Source: Enterobacter asburiae (lineage in GTDB: Bacteria > Pseudomonadota > Gammaproteobacteria > Enterobacterales > Enterobacteriaceae). Taken from it: a DNA stretch of 64,000 bases. This document shows positions 15,674-23,369 of the stretch, one piece after another (position 1 is the stretch's first letter; each line of letters starts with the position of its first letter). The DNA lies in contig NZ_VRKN01000008.1 in NCBI RefSeq assembly GCF_008080435.1, positions 1 to 64,000 of the forward strand, in the 5' to 3' direction. The translations under genes and the position numbers were made by a program. The notes under the pieces are model-generated. The model did not search any database and was not told where the DNA came from. It was given only the letters and a program-made list of their open reading frames with translations.

Positions 15674-18382
15674 TTATGCAGCCTTACGGAACCTGCGGGT
15701 CAGTCGCTTCTCGATTTCGACGACGAAGAACATCGCGCCTGCAACCGCCAGGGTCACAAACCAGTAGCGCAGCGGCAGCGCTTCGGTGCCGAACAGCATC
15801 TGCATAAACGGCAGATAGATAATCGCCGCCTGGAGCAGGAACAGCACGCCCGTCACCAGCCAGATCCCTTTGTTCGCCAGCAGGCCGCGGTTCAGGGAGA
15901 ACCCCTCGGTATTGCGGCAGTTAATCATGTACACCCACTGGGCGCAGACCAGCATCTGCAGCAGCACGGTGCGGATGAACTCCGCGCTGTGGCCGCGCGG
16001 GGCCAGCCAGGCTTCCAGCGCAAAGGCGGCGATGGCAATCATGGTGCCGACGAAGGCTACGCGCCATACGGCATAGGCATCCATCACGTGCTGCCCGGTC
16101 TGACGCGGCGGACGGCGCATAATGTTGCGCTCGGCGGCTTCAAAGGCCAGGCCGAAGGAGAGCGTGGCGGAGGTCGCCATGTTCATCCACAGAATCAGCA
16201 CCGGCGTCAGCGGAATGATGTTCCCCGCCAGCAGCGCAATCACAATCAGCAGCCCCTGCGCGAGGTTGGTTGGCATGATGAACAGGATGGTCTTCTTCAG
16301 GTTGTCGTAAACGCGGCGCCCCTCTTTCACCGCACTGGCGATGGTGGCGAAGTTATCGTCCGTCAGGACCATGTCCGCCGCCTCTTTGGTCACTTCCGTG
16401 CCCTTGATGCCCATCGCGATGCCTACGTCAGCCTGACGCAACGCCGGGGCATCGTTCACGCCGTCACCGGTCATGCCGACGATTTCGCCTTTGTCCTGCA
16501 GCGCTTTCACCAGGCGCAGCTTATGCTCCGGGCTGGTACGGGCGAAGATGTCATACTTCACCGCCGCTTCCGCCAGCGCGGCGTCGTCCATCTTCTCCAG
16601 CTCGTAACCGGTGACCGCCTGCTCGCTGTTGGTGATCCCCAGCATCTGGCCGATGCTCATCGCCGTCTGCGGGTGATCCCCGGTGATCATCTTCACGCGG
16701 ATCCCCGCCTGCTGGCAGGCGTTAATCGCATCAATCGCTTCCGGACGCGGCGGATCCATCATCCCGGCGATGCCGAGGAAGATCAGTCCGTGGTTCAGGT
16801 CGTCGTGCGTTAATTCCTGCTCGCCGTTCGCCGGCTTGAACGCCGCGGCGACCATGCGCAGTCCCTGACGGGCATAGCGCTCCATCTCGGTTTCCCAGTA
16901 CGCGCGGTCGAACGCTTCCGCACCGTTACGGGTCTGCTGCTGCGCGCACAGGGCGAAAATGACATCCGGCGCGCCGGTGATCAGGATTTGCTCCTCACCG
17001 CCAATCTGGTAGTGGGTACTCATGTACTTGTACTGCGAGTCGAACGGGATCTTGTTAACCAGCGTGGTCATGACCGGCTCAAGGCTGGCCTTCGCCGCCA
17101 GCACCTTCAGCGCGCCCTCAGTCGGGCCACCGGTGATACCATACAGGCCACGCTCGTCCTGAATCAGCTGGCTGTCGTTACACAGGTCGATGGTGCGTAG
17201 GTACTGCTCCAGCACGGTGCCCGGCTGGATCTGCACCGGCTCGTCGCTGCCTTCCAGGTAGATGTTGCCCACCGGCTCGTAGCTGTTGCCGTCCACGCGG
17301 TAGCAGGCGTCAGCGGTGATGATGGCTTTAACCGTCATCTCATTCATGGTCAGGGTGCCGGTTTTATCCGAGCAGACCACGGTCATTGCGCCCAGGGTTT
17401 CGACGGTTGGCAGCTTGCGGATAATCGCCCGCTTACGCGCCATCGCCTGCACGCCCAGAGAGAGAATGATGGAGATAATGGCTGGCAGACCTTCCGGCAC
17501 GGAGGCCACCGCCAGGCTGATCAGGGAGAGCAGCAGCTCGCCCATCGGGATCTCGCGGAACACCAGGCTGAAGACAAACAGCGCGGCCATCATTGCCAGG
17601 ATAATGGCGAAGATCGCTTTACCCAGCTTGTCCATCTGCACCAGCAGCGGCGTGCGGTGCTTTTCGATACCCGCCATCATCTGGTTGATGTGGCCGAGCT
17701 CCGTATCCTTACCGGTCGCGGTGACCACGCCGACGCCACCGCCCGCGCTTACGGTCGTCCCGGAGAAGACCATGTTGGTGCGATCGCCCAGCGGTAATTC
17801 GCCGCTCAGCGGATTAATGTGTTTATCCACCACGGTGGATTCACCGGTCAGAATCGCCTCTTCCACGCGTAAATTATGCGCCTCGATTAAACGCATATCC
17901 GCCGGAATACGATCCCCTGCGCGTAATACAATAATATCGCCCGGGACTATTTCAGTTGTGGGTATTGTTTCGTGGTTGCCGTTACGAATAACGCGCGCCT
18001 CGCTGGAGAGCATATTGCGGATACTCTTCAGGGATTTTTCCGCATTGCTTTCTTGAATATGGCCAATTAAGGCATTGATTACCGCCACACCCAAAATAAC
18101 CAGCGTATCAACCCAGTGGCCCATTATTGCTGTTAATACGGCGGCGGCCAGCAGGACATAAATCAGCACATCATTAAAATGGGCCAAAAAACGCAGCCAG
18201 GCGGGTTTACCTTTTTTCTCCGGCAGCGCGTTCGGACCTGATTTTTGCAAACGCGCCTGCGCCTCTGCACGATCCAGACCGCTGGCCTGGCTCTGGGTGT
18301 GGGTAAGCACCTGCCCGACGGTCTGCTGGTATGCCAGCCCGCCGGAAGGCGGCATGCTTGGGGACAATTTTTTTTCGGTCAT
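15674..18382 (-). CDS. P-type cation ATPase (P2 class)
   Basis: 902 residues. Cation-ATPase N domain (about 15-85), actuator loop with ILTGEST (about 180), TM4 with the VPEGLP ion-binding motif (about 297-302, the P2A/P2C signature), phosphorylation site DKTGTLT (about 345-351), nucleotide domain with KIPFD, hinge MTGDGVNDAPALRQADVGIA (about 630-650), and a C-terminal cation-ATPase domain with six further membrane segments. VPEGLP with no heavy-metal CPC motif or N-terminal CxxC argues for Ca2+, Na+ or Mg2+ rather than copper or zinc; MgtA has a different N-terminus. Ribosome site GAAGGA precedes the ATG at 18382. A small membrane protein is divergently encoded 197 bp away. Confidence 0.85.
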   Translation of the reverse strand: MTEKKLSPSMPPSGGLAYQQTVGQVLTHTQSQASGLDRAEAQARLQKSGPNALPEKKGKPAWLRFLAHFNDVLIYVLLAAAVLTAIMGHWVDTLVILGVAVINALIGHIQESNAEKSLKSIRNMLSSEARVIRNGNHETIPTTEIVPGDIIVLRAGDRIPADMRLIEAHNLRVEEAILTGESTVVDKHINPLSGELPLGDRTNMVFSGTTVSAGGGVGVVTATGKDTELGHINQMMAGIEKHRTPLLVQMDKLGKAIFAIILAMMAALFVFSLVFREIPMGELLLSLISLAVASVPEGLPAIISIILSLGVQAMARKRAIIRKLPTVETLGAMTVVCSDKTGTLTMNEMTVKAIITADACYRVDGNSYEPVGNIYLEGSDEPVQIQPGTVLEQYLRTIDLCNDSQLIQDERGLYGITGGPTEGALKVLAAKASLEPVMTTLVNKIPFDSQYKYMSTHYQIGGEEQILITGAPDVIFALCAQQQTRNGAEAFDRAYWETEMERYARQGLRMVAAAFKPANGEQELTHDDLNHGLIFLGIAGMMDPPRPEAIDAINACQQAGIRVKMITGDHPQTAMSIGQMLGITNSEQAVTGYELEKMDDAALAEAAVKYDIFARTSPEHKLRLVKALQDKGEIVGMTGDGVNDAPALRQADVGIAMGIKGTEVTKEAADMVLTDDNFATIASAVKEGRRVYDNLKKTILFIMPTNLAQGLLIVIALLAGNIIPLTPVLILWMNMATSATLSFGLAFEAAERNIMRRPPRQTGQHVMDAYAVWRVAFVGTMIAIAAFALEAWLAPRGHSAEFIRTVLLQMLVCAQWVYMINCRNTEGFSLNRGLLANKGIWLVTGVLFLLQAAIIYLPFMQMLFGTEALPLRYWFVTLAVAGAMFFVVEIEKRLTRRFRKAA

Positions 18383-18579
18383 CGTATTTTTCCTTCAATA
18401 TCCGGTGAACAGAAGCCTGAATTCCTTTCTGGCTTAAATAAATTCATTTTAAAGTCTTGCGGGTAAAATTGATCTACCGCAATATAATGACTTCTCGGTT
18501 ATTCAAAACTGATTAAAGCTATTTCGATGGCCTGATTTTTACAAAATATGTCTAAACCAACACTAAACGAGGGGGAACC

Positions 18580-18690
18580 ATGTGGGGTATTTATCGCGGA
18601 CGCCGACTGGTGTTATACGTTATCGCGGCCATTGTTATTGCCACGTTAATTGGTTATAGCACCTATACATTTGTAAAATTACTTTCCTGA
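18580..18690 (+). CDS. 36-residue single-pass membrane protein
   Basis: ATG at 18580 has a strong ribosome site (CGAGGGGG, 18569-18576) with a four-base spacer. The frame starts MWGIYRGRRLVLYVIAAIVI and ends KLLS. A basic N-terminal patch (RGRR, 6-9) precedes one membrane helix (about 10-31), suggesting N-in orientation; the C-terminal tail (TFVKLLS) is short. It lies in the divergent region of the P-type ATPase. Many enterobacterial proteins this small regulate or stabilise a membrane transporter (KdpF, MgtR and AcrZ are precedents), so a link with the ATPase is a reasonable inference, though unproven. The family is not recognised. Confidence 0.65.
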   Translation: MWGIYRGRRLVLYVIAAIVIATLIGYSTYTFVKLLS

Positions 18691-18871
18691 TAAAGACGTT
18701 TATTTACATTACGCGATAATAACCTTATCGCTTCAGGAGAATAATTCTTTTTCTGTTATTTATTCGCAGAATAACGCGTTCGTTTTATTCAATAAATGTC
18801 CGTCGGGTTGATATTGCTTTACGTTCCGGGATGCCGGACAATGACATTTTTAACTGACGATTAACATTACG

Positions 18872-19120
18872 ATGAAACACCCGTTAGAGTCGCTGCTTAC
18901 TGCAGGCGGCATTTTATTGCTGGCCCTGCTTTCGTGCCTGCTGCTCCCTGCGCCTTCGCTGGGGCTGGTGCTGGCGCAGAAACTGGTTCAGACCTTTCAC
19001 ATGGTCGATCTGAACCAGCTCTATACCATTCTGTTCTGCGTATGGTTTTTACTGCTGGGTGCCATCGAATTCTTCGTGCTGCGTTTCGTCTGGCGTCGGT
19101 GGTTTTCACTGGCGTCGTAA
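18872..19120 (+). CDS. ybdJ: YbdJ, DUF1158 inner membrane protein
   Basis: 82 residues with the start (MKHPLESLLTAGGILLLALL) and end (FVLRFVWRRWFSLA) of E. coli YbdJ, which has the same length. Two hydrophobic segments (about 8-40 and 48-72) flank a short amphipathic linker (VQTFHMVDLNQLY). Function unknown. In E. coli it is adjacent to ybdK and ybdF; here it has the ATPase/RND block on one side and the ram genes on the other. The ribosome site is weak (TTAACATTACG). Confidence 0.88.
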   Translation: MKHPLESLLTAGGILLLALLSCLLLPAPSLGLVLAQKLVQTFHMVDLNQLYTILFCVWFLLLGAIEFFVLRFVWRRWFSLAS

Positions 19121-19132
19121 GCCAATAAAAAA

Positions 19133-19160
19133 GCCGGGTGGCGGCTACGCCTTACCCGGC
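19133..19160. repeat. REP element
   Basis: GCCGGGTGGCGGCTACGCCT runs on to TACCCGGC: a single REP palindrome between ybdJ and ramA. The A-run before it and the hairpin could also help end ramA transcription on the minus strand. Confidence 0.8.
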
Positions 19161-19205
19161 CAACGTTGGCGATTTTCCAGGCCCGGTAGAGCGGAAAACG
19201 ACTAC

Positions 19206-19547
19206 TCAATGCGCCTGACTGTGGTTCTCTTTGCGGTACGCCCCAGGCGGCTGGTTGAACGTGCGGGTGAAAATACGGGTAAACGTCTGCTGCGAGTCAA
19301 ACCCGTAACGCAGGCAGATATCGTACACCCGAGCGTCGGATTCACGCAGATCGCGCGCCGCCAGCAGCAGCTTGCGTTCACGGATATAACGCCCCAGACT
19401 CTCCCCTTTGTACTGCATAAACAACCGCTGTAGGTGCCACTTCGAGTAACCCGCGTGGCGGGCAATCTCTTCTATACGTAATGGCTGGTGCAGGTTGTCG
19501 TCGATCCATTCGACGATAGTGTCGATGACTTGAGCGGAAATGGTCAT
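19206..19547 (-). CDS. ramA: RamA, AraC/XylS-type global activator
   Basis: 113 residues, the usual RamA length. The start at 19547 (MTISAQVIDTIVEWIDDNLH) matches Salmonella and Klebsiella RamA; a longer frame reaches 19592. Two HTH motifs: IEEIARHAGYSKWHLQRLF (about 24-42) and VYDICLRYGFDSQQTFTRIF (about 73-92), then QPPGAYRKE. It lacks a ligand domain, like MarA and SoxS. RamA activates acrAB-tolC and micF and so drives multidrug tolerance and porin loss. It lies just downstream of romA on the same strand, and can be read from the RamR-controlled romA promoter or from one nearer ramA. Neighbouring nfsB is of the MarA-responsive class. Confidence 0.96.
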   Translation of the reverse strand: MTISAQVIDTIVEWIDDNLHQPLRIEEIARHAGYSKWHLQRLFMQYKGESLGRYIRERKLLLAARDLRESDARVYDICLRYGFDSQQTFTRIFTRTFNQPPGAYRKENHSQAH

Positions 19548-19579
19548 ACAGCTGTCCCCCTCTGCTTCTCGCTTAAACA

Positions 19580-20683
19580 TTATTCCCACCACGCACGAAA
19601 GGTTTGCGTGGTGTCACTCACCCGGACGGGCTCGCCCAGCGCCGGTGTCAGTAACCGATAATTTTTATCCTTGCTGGCTTTTGCCAGTTGGATCAACGGA
19701 TCGTTCCAGGCGTGTTTCGCCAGCACGAAGCGTCCGTTATGCCCGGGCACCACGGCTTTCGCGTTCAGATCCACCGAGGCCTGCGCCGTTTCCTCAGGCA
19801 GCATGTGGATGTACTTCCAGTCCTGGTCGTACTGGCCGTTTTCCATGATGGCGACATCCACGCCACCAAACTGCTCGCCGATGGCCTTAAAGTGCGGGCC
19901 GTAACCGGAATCCCCGCTGTAATAAACCTTCTGCTCTGGCGTGACGAACATAAAGCTGCCCCACAAGGTCCGATCGCGCTTGATGCCGCGCCCGGAGAAG
20001 TGACGCGCCGGCAAAACATGCACCGTCAGTTCATCGCTGATGCGTACCGACTGGTTCCAGTCACGCTCGTCAATAATCTCAGGCTTCATCCCCCAGTAGC
20101 GCAGGTGGGATCCCACACCCAGCGGTGCCACCACCCGCTTCACCTTCGGCAGTAGCGCCCTGATGGTGGCGTAATCCAGATGATCGTAGTGATCGTGCGA
20201 GATAATCAGCAGGTCGATTTCCGGCATGCTTTCAGCGCGCCACGGATACTCCCCCGCAAAGGCTTTATTGAGGAACGAGAACGGCGCGGCATAGTTGCTG
20301 AGCACCGGGTCAATCAGGATGCGTTTGCCCGCGAGCTGCAGGTACCACGAGGAGTGACCGAGCCACACCAGGGTGTCCTGCTCCAGCGGCAGGCTCGCAA
20401 GATCGGTTTTCACCAGCGGTAGCGGCTGGGCCGGGCGTGCGTTTTCGGTTTTTTTGGTCAGAAAATCCCACGTCGCGACCAGCATGTTTTTGTCGCCGTT
20501 ATAACCCGGCGTCGGCAGCGTATTGTGGAATTTTCCGTCACGATACTGGGGGGAGGCCTCCACTTCAGTGAGCTGCTCACCCTGCGGCGGCTGGCCGAAT
20601 CCAGCATTCAGAACAAACGGTAAACTCGCAGCTGAAGCAATAATCATGATTAACACCACGCAGATGAAGAGAGGTTTTTTCAT
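19580..20683 (-). CDS. romA: RomA, metallo-beta-lactamase-fold protein
   Basis: 367 residues. An N-terminal hydrophobic segment (about 5-22, a membrane anchor or signal) is followed by a metallo-beta-lactamase-fold domain with WLGHSSWYLQLAGKRILIDP (about 104-123), the metal motif SHDHYDHLDY (about 163-172; HxHxDH form HDHYDH), LPARHFSGRG (about 221-230), YYSGDSGYGPH and GHNGRF. It is related to NAPE-PLD/UlaG-type hydrolases. First named in Enterobacter for its effect on outer membrane porins, but later work attributes most of that effect to ramA. Its substrate is unknown. It heads the romA-ramA operon, with the RamR dyad 55 bases upstream of the ATG. Confidence 0.93.
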   Translation of the reverse strand: MKKPLFICVVLIMIIASAASLPFVLNAGFGQPPQGEQLTEVEASPQYRDGKFHNTLPTPGYNGDKNMLVATWDFLTKKTENARPAQPLPLVKTDLASLPLEQDTLVWLGHSSWYLQLAGKRILIDPVLSNYAAPFSFLNKAFAGEYPWRAESMPEIDLLIISHDHYDHLDYATIRALLPKVKRVVAPLGVGSHLRYWGMKPEIIDERDWNQSVRISDELTVHVLPARHFSGRGIKRDRTLWGSFMFVTPEQKVYYSGDSGYGPHFKAIGEQFGGVDVAIMENGQYDQDWKYIHMLPEETAQASVDLNAKAVVPGHNGRFVLAKHAWNDPLIQLAKASKDKNYRLLTPALGEPVRVSDTTQTFRAWWE

Positions 20684-20737
20684 ATCCTGACCCGAAAACG
20701 CGCCCCATCCGATAGTTTGCGCGGGGTAAACTTGATT

Positions 20738-20757
20738 ATGAGTGAGTAAGCACTCAT
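20738..20757. promoter_or_regulatory. RamR operator
   Basis: ATGAGTGAGTAAGCACTCAT is a perfect match to the Salmonella RamR dyad ATGAGTG-N6-CACTCAT. It sits in the divergent region between romA and ramR and would overlap the romA promoter. Confidence 0.88.
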
Positions 20758-20873
20758 TATAGATATGATGATAAAGTCGTCAAGACGTTTTCGATCTTTG
20801 ACATTCCGCGTTGCAGCGTGCCAAAGCACGTGTTTCAATCGGGGTTTTTACAATTGACAGGGGGAAAAATTTA

Positions 20874-21464
20874 GTGGCACGTCCGAAGAGTGAAGATAAA
20901 AAACAGGCCTTACTGGAAGCCGCAACGGTGGCATTTGCACAGTCAGGTATCGCCGCCTCAACGGCGTTAATCGCCCGCAACGCGGGCGTCGCCGAAGGTA
21001 CCCTGTTTCGCTACTTTCCGACTAAAGACGATCTGCTGAATGCCCTCTATCTGCACCTGAAGCAGGATCTTTGCCAGGCTATGCTGGCAAACCTCGATCG
21101 CACTATCACGCTTCCCAAAGAACATACCCGCAATATCTGGAACAGTTACGTCGACTGGGGTATTCGCAATCCCGTTTCTCATGCGGCTATCCGCCAGATT
21201 GGCGTCAGTGAAAAACTAAGCACCGAAACGGAGCAGGCGGTGAAAGAGATGTTCCCGGAACTCCATGAGCTGTGCCGCCGTTCGGTACGCCCGGTGTTTA
21301 TGTCGGATGAATTTAAAACGTTTGGCGATGCGCTTTTCTTATCGCTGGCGGAAACCACTATGGAGTTTGCCACCCGCGATCCGTCACGCGCCGTCGATTT
21401 TAAAGCGCTGGGTTTTGAGGCCATGTGGCGCGGACTGGCTCAGGAGGATAGCGATGGACAGTAA
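20874..21464 (+). CDS. ramR: RamR, TetR-family repressor of romA-ramA
   Basis: 196 residues starting at GTG 20874 ([20 protein letters not shown]), the family start; AGGGGG lies about eleven bases ahead. The N-terminal HTH (about 25-50: [20 protein letters not shown]) precedes an all-helical ligand domain that in Salmonella RamR binds bile acids, dyes and drugs. It represses romA-ramA from the dyad at 20738-20757. Loss-of-function changes in ramR are a common route to multidrug tolerance; here the frame is intact over its usual length, so there is no sign of inactivation. The 3' end overlaps ybdF by 11 bases. Confidence 0.95.
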   Translation: MARPKSEDKKQALLEAATVAFAQSGIAASTALIARNAGVAEGTLFRYFPTKDDLLNALYLHLKQDLCQAMLANLDRTITLPKEHTRNIWNSYVDWGIRNPVSHAAIRQIGVSEKLSTETEQAVKEMFPELHELCRRSVRPVFMSDEFKTFGDALFLSLAETTMEFATRDPSRAVDFKALGFEAMWRGLAQEDSDGQ

Positions 21465-21822
21465 ATCCCTGCAGGAACACGCAATGCGCGTGGCCCTTGA
21501 GTTGCCTTTCACCGAACACTGCTGGCCGTTTGGGCCGGAGTTTGATGTGTTTAAAGTGGGTGGAAAGATTTTCATGCTCGTCGCGGTCGCGCACGGGCGA
21601 CCGCACATCAGCCTGAAGTCAGATCCGGAAAAATCACTGTTAAATCAGCAGATCTATCGCGGAATAGAACCGGGTTACCATCTGAGTAAAAAGCACTGGA
21701 TTTCCCTTTACGGCACTGACGACGTGACCCCGGAACTGGTTACCGACCTCATTAATGATTCCTGGAATCTGGTGGTGGATAAGCTGCCGAAAAAAGATCA
21801 GAAGTGGATCCGGCCGGTCTGA
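21454..21822 (+). CDS. ybdF: YbdF, MmcQ/YjbR-family protein
   Basis: 122 residues, as in E. coli YbdF. The central signature [20 protein letters not shown] (about 15-34) and [15 protein letters not shown] (about 55-69), followed by the C-terminal [11 protein letters not shown] and [11 protein letters not shown], are those of the MmcQ/YjbR (cyaY-like DNA-binding-fold) family. No biochemical role is established. ATG at 21454 lies inside the ramR end, so the two genes are probably co-transcribed and translationally coupled here. A perfect hairpin follows the stop directly. Confidence 0.9.
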   Translation: MDSKSLQEHAMRVALELPFTEHCWPFGPEFDVFKVGGKIFMLVAVAHGRPHISLKSDPEKSLLNQQIYRGIEPGYHLSKKHWISLYGTDDVTPELVTDLINDSWNLVVDKLPKKDQKWIRPV

Positions 21823-21823
21823 T

Positions 21824-21842
21824 TGTTCGTCTGAGACGAACA
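21824..21842 (+). terminator. Hairpin after ybdF, no T-run
   Basis: TGTTCGTC (21824-21831) and GACGAACA (21835-21842) form a perfect 8-bp stem with a 3-base loop, beginning two bases after the ybdF stop. No T-tract follows, so it may be a mRNA 3' end protector rather than a true terminator. Confidence 0.45.
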
Positions 21843-21942
21843 GATTAAGCGCTCGAATTGCACTTATCTTTTTCCGCGTCCCGCTGTAATCTGCTTTCCT
21901 TTCGCGCCCGCGAGCGGGCGAATTTCATCACCAGGAGTTGTT

Positions 21943-22596
21943 ATGGATATCATTTCTGTCGCCCTGAAACGCCACTCCACCAAGGCGTTCGACGCAAGCA
22001 AAAAACTGACCGCGGAAGAAGCGGAAAAAATCAAAACCCTGCTGCAGTACAGCCCGTCCAGCACCAACTCCCAGCCGTGGCACTTCATAGTCGCCAGCAC
22101 CGAGGAAGGTAAAGCGCGCGTGGCGAAATCCGCCGCGGGCACCTATGTGTTCAACGAACGCAAAATGCTGGATGCTTCTCACGTGGTGGTGTTCTGTGCG
22201 AAAACCGCGATGGATGACGCCTGGCTGGAGCGCGTCGTGGATCAGGAAGAGGCCGATGGCCGTTTCAATACTCCGGAAGCCAAATCCGCAAACCATAAAG
22301 GCCGCACCTATTTCGCCGACATGCACCGCGTGGATCTGAAAGATGACGACCAGTGGATGGCGAAGCAGGTTTACCTGAACGTCGGCAACTTCCTGCTGGG
22401 CGTGGGCGCGATGGGTCTGGACGCGGTACCGATTGAAGGCTTCGACGCCGCTATCCTCGACGAAGAGTTTGGCCTGAAAGAGAAAGGCTTTACCAGCCTG
22501 GTGGTGGTACCGGTTGGGCACCACAGCGTGGAAGATTTCAACGCCACGCTACCGAAGTCACGCCTGCCGCTGAGCACGATTGTAACTGAGTGCTAA
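21943..22596 (+). CDS. nfsB: Oxygen-insensitive NAD(P)H nitroreductase
   Basis: 217 residues. Agrees from memory with the crystallised Enterobacter cloacae nitroreductase almost throughout ([20 protein letters not shown] to PLSTIVTEC). FMN-binding residues are RHSTKAF (about 10-16), [10 protein letters not shown] (about 39-48), and the C-terminal [18 protein letters not shown]. The dimeric cytoplasmic flavoenzyme reduces nitroaromatics and quinones by two-electron steps and activates nitrofuran drugs. E. coli nfnB is MarA-activated; a partial marbox-like ATTGCAC (21857-21863) lies upstream, and ramA is close by. A good terminator follows. This gene is the best species clue in the window. Confidence 0.96.
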   Translation: MDIISVALKRHSTKAFDASKKLTAEEAEKIKTLLQYSPSSTNSQPWHFIVASTEEGKARVAKSAAGTYVFNERKMLDASHVVVFCAKTAMDDAWLERVVDQEEADGRFNTPEAKSANHKGRTYFADMHRVDLKDDDQWMAKQVYLNVGNFLLGVGAMGLDAVPIEGFDAAILDEEFGLKEKGFTSLVVVPVGHHSVEDFNATLPKSRLPLSTIVTEC

Positions 22597-22604
22597 TCCC
22601 TTCT

Positions 22605-22633
22605 GGCACGCTGGCTTCCGGCGTGCCTGTTTT
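22605..22633 (+). terminator. nfsB terminator
   Basis: GGCACGC (22605-22611) and GCGTGCC (22621-22627) form a 7-bp stem with a 9-base loop, followed by TGTTTT. It separates nfsB from the convergent antitoxin gene. Confidence 0.75.
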
Positions 22634-22920
22634 CAATAAAGCGTAATCTGGGGGTGTTTAACCCCACACACCAGTGCATAGCGCGTTAACGTATCAAGAC
22701 TCGCCCGGGTAATATTCGCTTCCATTCTTGATACGGTGGGTGCGCTGACGCCCATTCGCTCCGCCACCTGCGCGCGCGTCAGGCCAGCCTGGTTACGCCA
22801 TTGCGCCAGCATCTCCCGCAGACGCTCCTTACGTTCTTCTGCGTCGAAGGCGGCCTGAACCTCTGAATCGCTTAACAGCTCAGCTCTGAATTCGTCCCAG
22901 TCAATAATCTTCTTGCTCAT
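22633..22920 (-). CDS. XRE-type antitoxin
   Basis: 95 residues. An acidic N-terminal part (MSKKIIDWDEFRAELLSDSE) of the kind that wraps a RelE-fold toxin precedes a Cro/C1 HTH (about 46-95: LTRAQVAERMGVSAPTVSRM, then ITRASLDTLTRYALVCG). It overlaps the upstream toxin by 20 bases, toxin first as in HigBA-like type II systems. It should also repress its own promoter through the interleaved repeats at 23249-23293. It is a different family branch from the pair at 4576-5303. It is absent from this spot in E. coli, so it is an acquired element. Confidence 0.82.
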   Translation of the reverse strand: MSKKIIDWDEFRAELLSDSEVQAAFDAEERKERLREMLAQWRNQAGLTRAQVAERMGVSAPTVSRMEANITRASLDTLTRYALVCGVKHPQITLY

Positions 22921-23230
22921 CCAACATCTCCTGTTGTCGTTTCAATGCCAGACGGAGTTCAGCTGAGGGCGTTTTTTGCGTCTTCTTAACAAATACGCGC
23001 AAGAGAAAAATCGTCTTTTCCCGCTGGTAAACATAGATACCTCGAGTATGGATCAGCCCAACGGTCCTGATTTCAAACAGGCCATGCGGCAATGGTTTGC
23101 TGTCAGGTTCCCGAAGAGCCGTCGGGTTTAAGAGCAATTTATCAAGCTGGCGAATCAGCTTCGCCTGCACCCCTGCAGGCAGTGAGAGAATCTCTTCCCT
23201 GACCGCCTCATGAACAATAAGTCTGAACAC
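22901..23230 (-). CDS. RelE/HigB-superfamily toxin (Gp49-like)
   Basis: 109 residues of the phage-derived Gp49/HigB-like branch of RelE toxins (PF05973 type). MFRLIVHEAVREEILSLPAG opens the fold; LLLNPTALREPDSKPLPHGL (about 32-51) and the strand block LFEIRTVGLIHTRGIYVYQR, then IFLLRVFVKKTQKTP (about 74-88), are typical of these ribosome-dependent mRNA interferases. The start is GTG at 23230 (AGGGATG upstream). Expressed with the overlapping XRE antitoxin. The KKTQKTP segment carries the conserved basic cluster. Activity is inferred from the family. Confidence 0.82.
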   Translation of the reverse strand: MFRLIVHEAVREEILSLPAGVQAKLIRQLDKLLLNPTALREPDSKPLPHGLFEIRTVGLIHTRGIYVYQREKTIFLLRVFVKKTQKTPSAELRLALKRQQEMLDEQEDY

Positions 23231-23248
23231 GGTATTTCATCCCTGATG

Positions 23249-23293
23249 ATATTAGCATATAAGGCAATTTTCATTAAAGGCTAATATTGCCTT
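23249..23293 (-). promoter_or_regulatory. Toxin-antitoxin operator with interleaved dyads
   Basis: Two perfect inverted repeats interlock: ATATTAGC (23249-23256) with GCTAATAT (23280-23287), and AAGGCAAT (23261-23268) with ATTGCCTT (23286-23293). On the minus strand TGCTAATAT gives an extended -10 box inside the left arm. Binding of the HTH antitoxin here would block the promoter. Confidence 0.65.
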
Positions 23294-23369
23294 TCGTGAC
23301 TTACCTTACCTGCTTTTATCAGTCAGAACCGGATTCGCGTTGATTCCCTGAAAACGTCTCGCAAAAAAC

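Noticed and set aside
20874-21464. Inactivated ramR
   Set aside because: The frame is full length with an intact HTH and normal end; no disruption is visible.
21857-21875. marbox upstream of nfsB
   Set aside because: ATTGCAC fits the left half but the right half does not match the consensus well; mentioned only as a partial site.
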